Of a stretch of DNA of 64,000 nt, positions 41,054-53,400 are shown in pieces. A program made the translations under genes and the position numbers. The notes under the pieces were generated by a model. The model saw only the letters and a list, made by a program, of their open reading frames with translations. It searched no databases and was not told the origin of the DNA. The stretch lies in the NCBI GenBank assembly GCA_963769045.1, contig CAVYKK010000026.1:186001-250000 (forward strand). The letters run 5' to 3'. The DNA is from Methanocella_A sp963769045. GTDB taxonomy: Archaea; Halobacteriota; Methanocellia; Methanocellales; Methanocellaceae. Positions within the stretch are counted from its first letter, which is position 1, and each line of letters opens with the position of its first letter.

Positions 41054-42262
41054 ATGCGGGTAAAGTATCTCCAGTGCGTGCGTTGTGGCTGCAAGTACCC
41101 GAAGGATGAGATTCGCTACAGGTGTGACTGTGGCGAGAGCCTGGAAATTGTCTACGATTATGATCAGGCGAAGGGCAGGATTTCATGGGAGGAGATGTGG
41201 GACAGGCCGTTCGGGCACTGGAGGTACCGGGAGTTTTACCCGCCGCTAAGAGCGGCCAGTATCGTTAGCATGGGTGAGGGTGGCACGCCACTGATACGGT
41301 CGCGGAACCTGGAGAAAGCCCTGTGTCCCGGCGGGGAGCTGTACTTCAAGATCGAAGGGACGAACCCGACCGGCTCGTTCAAGGACCGGGGCTCGACCGT
41401 CGAGATTTCCAAGGCGTATGATTACTTATGCGACCATGGCGAAGAGTGCATGAACGAGATCGTCTGCGCGTCGACAGGCAACATGGGCGCCAGCGTCGCG
41501 GCCTACTGCGCGAGGGCGGGCATCGTCTGTACGATTTACGTACCGCAGGATACGCCACGCGTCAAACTGCTACAAATGATGGCTCATGGCGCCAGGATTG
41601 TGAAAGTGCATGGTGATTACACGAAGGCCATGCTCACCGCCAAGAGCGAGTACGAGCAACATGGCAGATACCTGGCCGGCGACTACCCGTACCGCAGCGA
41701 AGGCGAGAAGTCTGTCGGGCTGGAGATCGTGGACGCCTTTGATGGTGAAATCGACTACATCGCCTGCCCTATCGGCAACGGCACCCTGCTCCACGGCATA
41801 TGGAAAGGGCTGAAGGAACTGAAGACACTGGGGCTGGCGAAGAAGCTGCCGAAGATCATCGGCGCACAGGCAGAGGGCTGCAACACTGTGATCAAAGCGT
41901 TCGAGAAGGGTACTGACGATATTGTCCCGGTGGAGCCACCCCATACGCTGATGGATGCGGTTGCATGCGGCGATCCTCTGGACGGGCTCTGGGCGCTGCA
42001 TGCACTGCGGGAGTCAGGAGGCTGGGGCGTGGCTGTTTCTGATACCGACGGCGCAAAAGTCAGGGACATGCTGGCAAAGAAGGAGGGTGTATTTGCCGAG
42101 CTCTCGGGGGCGTTGAGCATGGCAGGCGTGATAAAGGCGTGCGAGGCAGGAATTATTGAGAAGGACGCGAGGGTTGTGGCGGTCGTGACGGGACATGGCC
42201 TGAAAGAGCCTGAGACGTTTGCGGATGAGATGAAAAAGATCGGCGGGATGGAAAGAGAGTAA
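41054..42262 (+). CDS. thrC: Threonine synthase
   Basis: A PLP enzyme that converts phosphohomoserine to threonine. The start ATG at 41054 opens with a small zinc-ribbon-like part (CVRCGCKYPKDEIRYRCDCG), typical of archaeal ThrC. GGTPLIRSRNL, then NPTGSFKDRG with the PLP Lys, ASTGNMGASVAAYCARAG and GNGTLLHGIWKGLKEL (phosphate loop) follow. 402 residues. The open frame upstream to 40982 is not family-like. Confidence 0.92.
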   Translation: MRVKYLQCVRCGCKYPKDEIRYRCDCGESLEIVYDYDQAKGRISWEEMWDRPFGHWRYREFYPPLRAASIVSMGEGGTPLIRSRNLEKALCPGGELYFKIEGTNPTGSFKDRGSTVEISKAYDYLCDHGEECMNEIVCASTGNMGASVAAYCARAGIVCTIYVPQDTPRVKLLQMMAHGARIVKVHGDYTKAMLTAKSEYEQHGRYLAGDYPYRSEGEKSVGLEIVDAFDGEIDYIACPIGNGTLLHGIWKGLKELKTLGLAKKLPKIIGAQAEGCNTVIKAFEKGTDDIVPVEPPHTLMDAVACGDPLDGLWALHALRESGGWGVAVSDTDGAKVRDMLAKKEGVFAELSGALSMAGVIKACEAGIIEKDARVVAVVTGHGLKEPETFADEMKKIGGMERE

Positions 42263-42395
42263 CCATGCATATCAGGGATGCTGTCGAGTGCTATTTTAAA
42301 GTCCCTTACACAAAAGTTGGCATCAGCATTCACTATAGCTGATTTTTTAAAATGAACGGACCTTTCTCAGGAAAGAATTGCATTCCTATCGAGAA

Positions 42396-44726
42396 TTACT
42401 TCAAGATAACGTCGATTTTTCTTACCGACCTTTCTACCAGGTCTTTGTTAACGAGCGCATAAGTATATCCCCTTTCGACAGGCGTCCTGGTGATAAGCCC
42501 CTTATCGCACATCTCTTTGATACAACGATAGGCGGCGCTCTCGGGAATACCGAGTGCCCGGGCGATATCCACGTTGGAGACGCCGGGCCGTTCGGCTATC
42601 AGTCTGAGTACTTTTCCGATACCATCCCTCCGCAGCATGGCAATGACTGTTTGCTCCTCAGCGTCATAGCTGCCTGCATTAGTGAAGTAACGGACGAACT
42701 TCTCACCGGTCCGGTGCGCTAATATACGGTGATTGAGGCCGAGTATCAGCAGGTGGTACCTGACAGTCCCGAGGTTGGACCTGGTGTCCCTGGCGATCTC
42801 GGAGAGCGTAGAGCCGGGATGGTCGACGATATACCGGAAGACTATGTTGCGGTTCTCGTTGTCGTCCAGCCGGCCGCGGGCCCTCGCCACTGTACCCGCG
42901 AAGAAGAAATGGAGAAGGGCACCCAGCGCCGACAGGAAGGCAATGCCCGCAGCGGTGCCGATGAACTTCAAGTAGATTTTACCATCGCCGGCACTGTAGA
43001 CAATCGTGCTGTTGCCTGCGGCGATCATCTGCGAGCCGGGGGATAACGTCATTTGCCACAGCAGGCTCCCGTTCCGGTCCAACGCGTATATCCCGCCGGC
43101 GTAGACCATCCGGGACCTGTTAAAGACCACCGGGTCCTCATAGTTGCTAGTCTCGTAATTGACATATATGATATCCCGGCCCGGACGGACACTAAGCGAA
43201 TTGATGCGCGTGGCGACGCTGCTGGAGTTGTATATTATAAAGGGCCCGCCGGCCTCGTTATTCCGGATAATCTCTTCTGACTGCGTGGCAGGGAACAGGC
43301 TTCGAACGTTGGAGGCGTCGATTGTTATTTCGGTCCGTTGCTCGACCGGAAGCACCCGGACCCAGGCCTGTTTACCGGTCATAAGGTCAAACGCTATTAG
43401 CGACTGGTTGCCCAGATCGCCAAGGTCGGAGGCGTCAGGCCGGCCAAGTCCCCGGTTGCCATCGTCTGGCAGGCCGTCAGGCGTACCGTACGTGTACCCG
43501 ATGCCGTCGCTCATTGCTACATATGCCTGGGGATTTATCCGCTTGTGCGATAGCTCGCTGCCGTCCGGCCCGATGACAATGAGGTAGGGTAGCGCATCGT
43601 CCCAGACAGGGTTCTCGTTGACGTCAAGCACATAGAGGTTGTCCGCCGAGTCGAACGGCATGCGTCCATATATCTGGAAATCGCCGGCAGGCGTCACCTT
43701 AGGGCTGTACGCCGTCCCGGCAACGGGCTTGCCGTTTTCCATGTACGATGACTTGAACGGGTAATCGGCAGGATCCAGCTCCTTCACCCATTTCTGGCTA
43801 CCGTTACGGTCCAGAGCCATGAATTTGTCTTGTAGGGGCACGTAGATAGTGCCATTATTATACAGGGGAAGATAGCCGATGTCGATATCCTGGCGCAGGA
43901 CCTTGTCGACCGTAAACGCCCGCCATCGCAGGTTGCCGTCGGTATCATAGGAATCCACGATGCTCGCAGGCACTCGGTAGTCGGAAAGATATGTCCCGCC
44001 GGCGGCCGGGGAAAATTCCGGCCGCAGGTCATCCGGATATGGCTCCCGGGCATTCATCAGGTACAGGTTGCCGCTTTCGTCTACCGCTCCGGGATCGGAT
44101 ACGTTCTCCACTGTCCAGAGGACTTTACCACTGGCATCGATGACAGTCTCGTTATAGCCATGGAAGGCGTATACCCGGCCATTGTACGCCCGGAGGAACG
44201 CATCGCTGTATGTCGCATTGCCATCAGACCATTCATAAAGGGTTACCATCAGGCTTTTCAATGTGAGGTTCCAGAGTACCCTGCCGTCGGAGGCTACCGC
44301 CGTGAGCCGGCCGTCGCCAAATGCGCTGGAAGAGCCGGCATCCCCTGTCCGTGCAGCAGAATCTTCCTCCTTCAGGTAAAGGTAGAGAATCCCATCGTCT
44401 TCTGCCGCGATGGGAATCCAACCGCGTTGAATCAGGTTATGGCGGGGCATTTCCTCGATATGCCACCGATCACAGAAGCTGTAGCCATCCGGGACGGCAA
44501 AACGGTACTTGAGTGTCCCGTCGCCGGCCAGGGCCGTAACGTTATCGCCGGAGAAGAGGTAAACCGTGTCGTCCCCGCCGGTGAGGACGTAATCAGGTAT
44601 GCCGATGCCCGGTATCTGCCGTTCCGACACGGCATTGTTGCCAATCAGCACGACTGCCAGGACAAATGCGGCGATAATTAGCACTGTTGCCGCGATGCCG
44701 ATCAGGAAACGATCTTTACCCGCCAT
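42396..44726 (-). CDS. Transmembrane beta-propeller/winged-HTH regulator 1
   Basis: 776 residues. It has an N-terminal membrane anchor (FLIGIAATVLIIAAFVLAVVLI) and a large PQQ/WD-like propeller of about 560 residues with recurring units such as TVYLFSGDNVTALAGDGTLK and IYALDRNGSLLWQMTL. A second helix (AAGIAFLSALGALLHFFFAG) follows, and then the cytoplasmic linker ARARGRLDDNENRN. Two winged HTH domains close it (about 630-690: IVDHPGSTLSEIARDTRSNL; about 700-770: IAERPGVSNVDIARALGIPE). This suggests an outside sensor wired to a DNA-binding output. The ATG at 44726 has AGGAGAG before it. Confidence 0.85.
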   Translation of the reverse strand: MAGKDRFLIGIAATVLIIAAFVLAVVLIGNNAVSERQIPGIGIPDYVLTGGDDTVYLFSGDNVTALAGDGTLKYRFAVPDGYSFCDRWHIEEMPRHNLIQRGWIPIAAEDDGILYLYLKEEDSAARTGDAGSSSAFGDGRLTAVASDGRVLWNLTLKSLMVTLYEWSDGNATYSDAFLRAYNGRVYAFHGYNETVIDASGKVLWTVENVSDPGAVDESGNLYLMNAREPYPDDLRPEFSPAAGGTYLSDYRVPASIVDSYDTDGNLRWRAFTVDKVLRQDIDIGYLPLYNNGTIYVPLQDKFMALDRNGSQKWVKELDPADYPFKSSYMENGKPVAGTAYSPKVTPAGDFQIYGRMPFDSADNLYVLDVNENPVWDDALPYLIVIGPDGSELSHKRINPQAYVAMSDGIGYTYGTPDGLPDDGNRGLGRPDASDLGDLGNQSLIAFDLMTGKQAWVRVLPVEQRTEITIDASNVRSLFPATQSEEIIRNNEAGGPFIIYNSSSVATRINSLSVRPGRDIIYVNYETSNYEDPVVFNRSRMVYAGGIYALDRNGSLLWQMTLSPGSQMIAAGNSTIVYSAGDGKIYLKFIGTAAGIAFLSALGALLHFFFAGTVARARGRLDDNENRNIVFRYIVDHPGSTLSEIARDTRSNLGTVRYHLLILGLNHRILAHRTGEKFVRYFTNAGSYDAEEQTVIAMLRRDGIGKVLRLIAERPGVSNVDIARALGIPESAAYRCIKEMCDKGLITRTPVERGYTYALVNKDLVERSVRKIDVILK

Positions 44727-44757
44727 TCTTCTCTCCTGATACAACCATCAGGGGCGG

Positions 44758-44781
44758 CTTAAATATAGGTTATGTCAAAAT
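44758..44781 (-). promoter_or_regulatory. Shared promoter element, regulator 1
   Basis: Read on the minus strand: TTGACATAACCTATATTTAA. TGACATAA stands directly before the TATA box, about 40 bases before the ATG. It is one of the recurring TGAnAnAA elements of this locus. Confidence 0.55.
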
Positions 44782-44794
44782 CTGATAAGATGCC

Positions 44795-46730
44795 TCAGGC
44801 GATACCAATCGCGGTGGCGATCAGTACCTCGGCCATCGGCACTAGGACAATGGCGACCGCGGATAACGCCAGTATGACGAACACGGGTGGCACGGCACTC
44901 GTTTTCCCCGGCCATTTTATACCGATGGCCAGTGCCGGAAGGGTGACCAGCAAGGGTAACAGGAAAAAGACAGTGACAATGGGGACTACCTCGTACGTGA
45001 GGGCAAAGTCCGCCGTTATCAGGGCTACGAGGACGATCGTTATAGCTAACGCCACCACGGTGGTCAGGTCATGATGTGGCCGGGGCGAGCTCCGGCCTGC
45101 CTCTATTTCAGCGTAACGCCGGGTAATAAAAGCCCCCGACGCTGCGATCGGCATCGCAAATGCCGCGGGCAGAACCAGGAGAAACGAAACCATGCCGGGA
45201 GCCCGTGACACCATATATGCTATGCTGGCCTCGATGCCGGAAGACATCAATTGCTGCCCGAACGATATGGCCATGGCACCAGAGCAAATCGCGCCTGCGG
45301 CGCACAGGCCGGTGAACGCTCCCGCGATGATTGAGCTTTTATCATCGGTAATTTTTTTCCGGCTGACGTGAGCGGTGAGAGAGCCGGCTGCCAGCATGAT
45401 GACAATGAACAGGCTGTATAGCTGCGCGCCCTCTGCAGCGGACAGATACCGGTCCAGGGGATCGATGTAGCCGTAGCCGAAGGCCCCATGGAACAGCGAC
45501 CACAGCAGGAAGACCAGGATGAAAAGGACAGCGATGGTCACGATGGCGACGATGCCGAAGACGACTGCATTGCCTGCCCTGGAAAAGGACTTCCCTGCCC
45601 GGTAGAACCGGATAAGGAAAACCGCAAGAATGTCCAGGGCTACAAGGCCCACAAGGGCAATGCCGATGAGAGAATACGGCAGCCCCGGATTGTTTTCCCG
45701 TTCGGCCATCGCAGCCCAGGTGCTGTTATCAAAGCCCGAGAAGATCAAGGTACCCCAGAGGACGCCCTCCCCGGCCAGGTTCTGCGTCACGTTGTCCCCG
45801 AAGCGGTAGTCGCCGGTGAACCAGACGATCCGCTGATTATGGAGGTCGGCCACGTAGATACGGCCATCTTTGTCGGCGGCGACGCTGCGGGCGCCGGCGA
45901 ACCTGTACGGGCCACAGCCCTCCCACTGCGCGATCGGCGTGCCATTCGGGCTGAGCTTCTGTACGCGGTTGATGCCGCCTTGCGAGCCTTCAGTCGTATA
46001 AACGTAGCCGTCCTGCCCGACGTCCACGCCGACGAGCGTGGCGAACGCGCCATCCCGGCCATAGTCGTTGGTCCGGCCGATGTAGCTCACGTTCCCGTCG
46101 GGCGAGATTACGGTGACGAATCCGCCAAAGTCACAGGCATAGATTGTGCCGTTTACGTCGACCGCCAGGCTGGTAAAATGGGTATCGCGGTCTGTGACAT
46201 ATGCCGTACGGGTAGTCCCGTTGCCGTCGACAGCCAGCACCCGGTTCGTATCGATGTATTGTTCATCCACAGGGTCCTGGCCGGATGTCCCGTACTTGCT
46301 GTAGTAGACAGTCCCGTCGAGGCCGACTGCCAGGCCGTTGATAATGACGGTACTCGCCCCGGCTCACGTTCGCTATAACACGACGGTTGCCCGCCTGATC
46401 GATCTTCACGATCGTCTCGACAAGCGTCTGGCTGATATTGAGAGCCGAGTCTCGCAGGTACAGGTTGCCGTCGCCATCGAAAGCGATCTCCCCGATCGAC
46501 CGGTTCTCGCGCTCGATAGTACGGATTTCCCGGCCGTCAGGAGAATAGACGTGGATATAATCCTGCACGCTGGCGTTGCCGTTCGCCAGCACGTAGACAT
46601 TGCCGTCATTGCCGAGCGCGATATCGATGGGCCAGAAGGGCCCGGGAAGCGTAGCACTGGCTATCTGTAAGGATATCAGTGCCAGAATGGCAATGATTAA
46701 CACGATAAAAATTTTATTGACATTCCCCAT
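44795..46730 (-). CDS. NHL-propeller polytopic membrane protein, frameshifted
   Basis: The first frame (from the ATG at 46730) has a signal-anchor (IFIVLIIAILALISLQIASA) and NHL blades (PIDIALGNDGNVYVLANGNA, IGEIAFDGDGNLYLRDSALN), then fails after NVSRGE. The next frame resumes INGLAVGLDGTVYYSKYGTS and continues the propeller (VDVGQDGYVYTTEGSQGGIN, VAADKDGRIYVADLHNQRIV). It ends in about eight membrane helices, unlike the single anchor of the other NHL proteins here. One extra base near 46340-46365 explains the break (total length is 3n+1). A TGAGAAAATATT element lies upstream at about 46780-46793. The role is probably outside sensing or transport. Confidence 0.7.
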
Positions 46731-46842
46731 GGATACCCGCCGGCAATTAAATAACTAGTAAAGATGCCGGGGCTATTTCAATATTTTCTCACTAAAATAT
46801 AATTACGGTTCTGGCATATACGGGTGTAAAGATATCCGGGAA

Positions 46843-49800
46843 TCACTCACTGTTAAGCCGCTGCGACAGGCGGGGGATCATCTCGCGATACCGGCTGTCC
46901 AGCGAGTACAAAGGCCGCTCGCCCTGGCCTGTGCCCTTAACCGTTATACCCTTTGCGCACAGCTCTTTCAGCATCTTGCTGACGGCGCTGTCAGGCTGGC
47001 CCAGCCGCTGGCTGAGCTCGACGTTAGTCGCTGCCGGGATGTCCATGAGAGCGTCGATCATCCTGCGGTAAGCCTCGCGGCGCATGATCGCAATGACGAG
47101 TTGCTCCTCTTTGCTATAAAAATTAGAATTCGGGAAGTACCGGACGAACTTCCCATCGTTGAATACCGTAATCTTATGGTTCATGCCCAGGATGAAGACA
47201 TGGTACCTCACGGTGCCCATGTTCATCTTCATGCCACGCGACAGTTCATATAGCGTCAGGCCCGGATGCTCCCGGACGTATGCCAACACGAGGTTCCGGT
47301 TTTCGTTCTTGTCTATCCGCGATCTCGCCCTGGCGACCGTGCCGAACATGAAAAACTTAGCGAATATCGCGATGGCGCCGAGCAGGGCAATGCCTGCCAC
47401 CACACCGACCGCCGCCGTCCCCATCGATATTCCGCCATTGGCCCCGCCGAAGATGACCGTGCTGTTGTTGACGGCTATCGCGGTAGCAAGCGTTCCCGAC
47501 TCTGTCCGGACGAGCGGCTGCCCATCAGGGCTGAAGGCATATACGCCGCTGGCGTAGACCGCCCTCGACTTCCCTATTGTGACGGGGTAGTCGTACTTGA
47601 GCGCCCGGAGAGCGACGTATACTGCTTCGGTGCCGGGGGTGACGTCGACAAACTCCCATGTCCTCACGCCGGTCCCTGATATGCATTCGAACTTGTTTCT
47701 CCCCAGGGCATAATCGGCATTCTCTCCGGGGTCACTAAAGGTGTGGTCGATGAACCCGCAAATGTAGCTGGCGTTAGCCTCGTCGACGACCGTCGTGGTT
47801 TTCACGCCCGGCTCGACCCGATAGGACCAGAGATAGGTGGCGTTCCGGATGTCGTACGCTCTGACGATGACATAGGGCAGGTTCTCCAGGGGCAATTCAT
47901 CGTCGAAGCCTTTGATCTCCGTATCGTAAATCACGCCGTTAAGGGCGGCCGGATGGTTCATACCATCATAGCGATACGTGTAGTCCCGGGGGCCGATCGT
48001 GGTTCTGCCTTCGTCACTAATCACGTATAGTTTTTCGGGGTTCGCCGCCTGGCCTGAGACGCCGAAGTACCCCATGTAAACATTCCCGTCTGAATCCAGC
48101 GGCATCAGGAAGAACAGCCCGTAGTACCCGTCGCCAAAGCGTTTGGACCAGATTTCGTTGCCGTCCGTGTCGAGAGCGATAATACCGTCTTTCACGGGCA
48201 CGTACAGCGTGCCGTCCTGGTAGAGGGGCAATGCACTAGATTTCGCCCTGATCTCTTCCGCTATGTATTGCCGGCGTAGATTTTCGCCCATGTCCTTGTG
48301 CCAGAGCATGGCACCGTCGGGGCCGTATGCCTCGACGATCGACGACGGCAGCCGGTAGTCCGAATAGTCGTTTCCAGCCGCTTCCATGTACTTCTTAATC
48401 GTACGCGTGACGTACAGGTTGCCTGCCTCGTCGATCGAGGCCGGGTCCGATATGTCCGACACGGTGAAGAGGACGCGGCCGTCCTTGTCTATTACCGTCT
48501 CGTTGTAGTCGTGGAACAGGTAGATCAGGTCGCCGATGGCCCGCACAGTGGTCGAGTCCAGGTACTCCCTGTCCGTTGCCAGTGGCAACGTCCAGGCGAT
48601 CCGGCCATCGGGCGCAATGGCCATCAAGGCCCAGACTAGTCCTGTCGGTGGCGATAGTTTTGTCATACCAGTTGTCGAGGCACGGATACGGCTGTGACGG
48701 CGTGAGGTAAAGGTAAAGGTACCCGTCGGCCGTATCGTATATCGCCCGGGACATGACGTGTTGCAGGATCGCCGTGCTTTCGTAATTGAACGACGGCCTC
48801 CAGAAATTTTCGTTGATTTTCCACTGCGGCGGTATGTCGACGCTCCACAATAGATCGCCGTCAGCTTTCAGGCGGTAGACCGAGCGATCACCCAAAGCGT
48901 AAAGGCCCCCGGTATCGTCGAGGATCAGGTGCCTGATCGTTTCGTTGATCGCCGGTGCCAGGCTTTGCGATGTGACGGTCGCATTCCCGAATACGGCATC
49001 GCTGCCATCAGCTGCCGGCTGTGCCTGCGACGGCAGTGGCGTGGTGACCGGTACAGGGGGTAAGTCCGCCACAGGGGAACCGATGATGATCTGCCGAAGC
49101 ATCGTACCGCTTCCGTCCCGGGGTACGGCCTCGCTGCTCTGCGGCAGTCCCCAGGTCCATACCGTGCCGTCGTCCTTTAGCGCAATGCCCGGCGTTGCGA
49201 AGGCCGATATAGCAGTTATGTGATCCAATCCGGCCACTTCCAGGGGGTCCGTCGTTTTAAAGAACGAATAGACGCCGTTGCCAAGGCTACCCCGATCGTT
49301 GCTACCCCATGCCCAGACGGTCCCGTCGTTCTTCAATGCCAGCCCACAGGAGCTGCCTGCGGAGATTGCAATCACATCGGTCAGCCCGCCTACCCATACC
49401 GGGGTCATCTGCTCGTTCGTCAGGGTGTAGTTGCCCAGCTGGAAGGCATCGTTCTCGCCCCAGCCCCATACGGTGCCGTCTTCCTTCAGCGCCAGCGTGT
49501 ACCCGGAGTTGCTACAGGAGACCGCGGTGACACCGGCGATGGGCACCCGGGTGAATTCCGGTTGGAACGGGGGATGCTCACTGCCCTCGCAGCAGCCCGT
49601 CCCGTTATCGCCGTAGCCGGCCGTCCAGACAGTCCCGTCGTCCTTGAGTACCACAGTATATCCCGCCCCGCAGGCGATCTGCCGTACGTCGGCGATCGGG
49701 ATCCGGACCGGCGGATATGCATAATTGCCGCTCTCGCCGTTCCCGAACGCCCCGAAATAGTTATTGCCCCATGCCCAGACGCTCCCGTTGCCATCGACGG

Positions 49801-50242
49801 CGAGGGCGTGCGCCGTACCCGCTGAAACGTGCCTGATGTCCTTCAGGCCCGGGACCTGTCGCGGCTTCAGGACAGACTCGCCGTCACGGCTGGACGATAT
49901 AAAGCCCCACTCCCAGACCGTGCCGTCAGCCTTCAGGACGATCGTATGCCCTCCTGATGTGACCGCTTCGATGACATTATCAATCCCGGACATGACAGGA
50001 GCCGTAACCTGTCCTAGACGGGGCAACCTGATCGTACCGTCGCCGGCCTGCCCGTACTGGTTATCGCCCCAAACCCAGACAGTCCCGTTGTCGAGTAAAG
50101 CGGTATAAGTGCCATAGCAGCCTGAGCTGATGGCGATCGCCCCTGGCTGTGCAGCGGCCTGATTGGCCAGTGCGGGTAATGCTGTAGCTATCAGAAGGCC
50201 GAAAATCAGCAGAGTCAGTAACGTTATTGTTTTATGTCTCAT
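46843..50242 (-). CDS. RCC1/beta-propeller/winged-HTH regulator 2, frameshifted
   Basis: From the ATG at 50242: signal-anchor, about seven RCC1 repeats (VLKADGTVWEWG, LKEDGTVWGWGEN), linker, then a PQQ-like propeller up to NWYDKTIATDRTSL. The frame then degrades. The next frame continues ALMAIAPDGRIAWTLPLATD and IYLFHDYNETVIDKDGRVLF, with blades to about 47450. A membrane helix (GVVAGIALLGAIAIFAKFFMF) and two winged HTH domains (YVREHPGLTLYELSRGMKMN; LMDIPAATNVELSQRLGQPD) follow. One extra base near 48620-48650 separates the parts (3400 bp = 3n+1). Regulator 3 is the intact homologue and shows the same junction uninterrupted. Confidence 0.8.
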
Positions 50243-50309
50243 TATTGCGCCCCTTACATTCGGAGCCCATGATAGCTACCATTGCTCATCAACAGCTAAA
50301 TGGCGAGGA

Positions 50310-50332
50310 GGATATAAGTAGCTTCTATCACA
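50310..50332 (-). promoter_or_regulatory. Shared promoter element, regulator 2
   Basis: Read on the minus strand: TGTGATAGAAGCTACTTATA. The TGATAGAAGCT part stands directly before the TATA-like ACTTATATCC. It matches regulator 3 (TGTGATAAAAGCTTCTTATA) at 18 of 20 positions. Confidence 0.6.
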
Positions 50333-50427
50333 ATCGTATAGGGTTTTATTGACTTTTATACAGATTGCGGTAAAAATGCCTGAACAGCTATCAGCATTTC
50401 CGCCTTTAACGAGGGTAAAAATGGCGG

Positions 50428-53400
50428 CTACGCTCTGAAGGCCAGCCGCTGCGACAGGCTGACGATCAGGTTCCGGTACCGGCTTTCGATGGTATAAACA
50501 AGCCTGCCGTCAGACGAGCTTTCTTTAATCGTAACGCCCTTCGTCGTCAGCTCTTTCAGGTACCGGTTCGTGATGCTGTCCGGCACGTCGAGCGCCCTGG
50601 AAATCTCTGCATTCGTCATTTCCGACTGATCGACGAGCGTCTGCAGCACCCTCCCCATTGACTCCCGGCGCATCAGCGTGATGATAAGCTGCTCCTCCTT
50701 GCTGTACCGGCCGGAATTAGGGAAATAGCGCACGAACTTCGTGTCGTCCTGGAAGGTCACGATGCGGTGGTTGATGCCCAGGATCAGCAGGTGGTACCGG
50801 AGCGTCCCGTGGTTCAATCCCAGGCCGCGGACGATCTCATAAGACGTCAGCCCGGGATGTTGCATAATGTATTGCATGACGGCCGTCCGGTTGGCGTTCT
50901 TGTCCAGCCGGCCCCGGGCCCTGGCCACGGTGCCGGCGAAAAAGAACTTGGCAGCCAGGGCCAGGGCGGCCAGCAACGCAATGCCACCCGCAGCCCCGAC
51001 AGCCATCGTTCCCAGCTTCCCGTCGCCGGACAGGTAATAGGCCGTGCTGTTGTTGACGGCCATCGACCTCACGAAACTATCTCCAGGGGGATTATAGATG
51101 ACTTCGCCGTCCCTGCCGATCGAGTAAACGTCACCGACGTACGTGCATATCGTCCGGTTCAAGACCACCGGGGACTCGTAGGCGACGCTCCGGAAGTTCA
51201 CGTAGACTGCATCGTCTGTCGGGTAAACGTCTATCTGCTCCATATGGTTGACGTATCTCGGACGGTAATCTGTATCGGCCGGGAGCGATATTACAACGTG
51301 CGACAGCCCCTCCTCAAAGTTTATGGGCCAGATCAGGCCGCGAAGGATGCGGTCGTCGACGGTCGCGTTGTGGCGCCGGTCAACCGGCAACTTATATGCC
51401 CAGAGCGTCGTGTCGTTCAGGACATCATACGCCGAAATGACAAATGTGTCTAGGTCGTCAAGGGTCCTCAGCTCGCCCTCCAGTTTCACATCGGCACGCG
51501 CCACCGTGTAGACGATGCCGTCCCTAGCACCGGGGTGAACAACACCGTCGTTCATCGTGTACAGTTTACCGGCTGACGATATCTTCTGCCCATCGGCGCT
51601 GATGACGAATATATTGTTGTACATGTACGTGTCGGTGTAGTTTGTAACCCTCAAGTATATGTTGCCCCGCGAATCGACCGGCATCAGCTCGAACAGGATG
51701 CAACTGTCCCCGCCGACCCGTTTCGTCCACAGCTCGTTACCCCTGGTATCCATCGCTTTGACGCCCTTCTTTACGGGCAGTAACAGGGTACTATTCGCGT
51801 ATATCGGTAGCGTACCGTACTCCTGCCGGGCCGCATCGTCATAGTACTGGCGAGCGACGGGCTCTCCGACGTCTTTGCTCCACATGAGGGTGCCGTTCGG
51901 GAAGTATGCCTCGACGACGCTGCCCGGGGTCCGATAGTCGAGGTAACTCAGTACGGCTCCATTCTCGACCCTGTCCCTGAACCATGCCCTGCCGATCGCC
52001 CGCGTCACGTACACGCATCCGTTTTCGTCGATGGCTGCCGGGTCCGAGACATTGGGGATCACGAATAGCACCTTGCTGTTGCGGTCGATGACGGTCTCGT
52101 TATAATCATGGAAAACGTATATCCGATCCCCGATCGCCCTGATCGTCGTATCGTCGTAGCAGTACGCATCTGTCGTCAGCGGCAGCGTCCAGGCGATTTT
52201 GCCGTCCGGCGCTATGGCTACGACTGCCCACTCAAGGCTTTTATCCGTACTGTTCCAGCCGTGCCCGGTTTCCTGATAGCCGTTAACGTCGAAGGAGGAT
52301 TGTTTGCCCGGAGTGACGTACAGGTACAGGTAGCCGTTACCCGTCGCGTACACGGGCTCGGACCGGCCTGGCATGAAGCCGCCTCCAGTAAGCCCAATGA
52401 CGGTCGGCCGGTACCATACGTTGCAGACGCCCCATTTCTCCGGTATAGACACGCTCCAATTGAACATGCCATCAGTGATCTGGCTGATGTTATTGCCATC
52501 GAAGACATAGAGCCTGTCGCCGTCACCGTAAGCGAGATATGCCGCGGGATTGACAGTTTCGAGCGTCCATTTCTTGTCTGCCAGCGAGCTGTTTATGATC
52601 TCGATCTCGGGCGCATCGGGGGCTGGCTGTTCGATCTTCACCGTAAACGGGTCGAAGATCGTAATTGCCTCGGACAATTCCGCCAGCGCGCCGAGGCACA
52701 CTTGTACCGGTACAGAGCTGATCCAGGTGCTCGTGCCCGGCCCGGTCGGCGGCCTCATGTCGTCGGCCTGGCCGATGCCCATCTGACCTTCCGAGCCTCT
52801 GCCCCATGCCCAAAGCGATCCATCGTTCCTTATGGCGAGACAGTAAGAATTGCCTGCGGATATTCGAGTGACACCTTTTATCCCGACAACCCTGACCGGG
52901 TCCATCACGGGAGGCATGTGAGCGACACCATTGCCTAACTCGCCGTCAGTATCGCTACCCCATGCCCACACGCTGCCGTCGCTTCTGATTGCGTAAGAAT
53001 TGGAATACCCTGCCGCAATTGCAACCGCGTCGGAGAACTCTTCCACTTTGACCGGGGCCACCTGGACGTAATCCCCCAAAGTGCCAAGCTGGTAGTTCCA
53101 GTTGGCGCCCCAGCCCCAGACGGTGCCACCGTCTTTCAACACAAGTGTGTGGCTGTAGCCGCATGCGACGGCGGTCACATTATCGATGGCTACCCGGGTG
53201 GGCAACGATTTAGCCTCGTGGGTGTAATCGCCGAGAAAGTCCCGTTCGCCCCGGTCGTCGCCCCAGGCCCACACAGTTCCGTCGGCTTTGAGGGCTACGG
53301 AAAAGAACGTCCCCGCATCGATTGCCACTACGGAGGAGATGTTGACCTTGACCGGCTCAAGCACTTTAATCGTATCGCGACGGATGCCGTCCTGTTCCAG

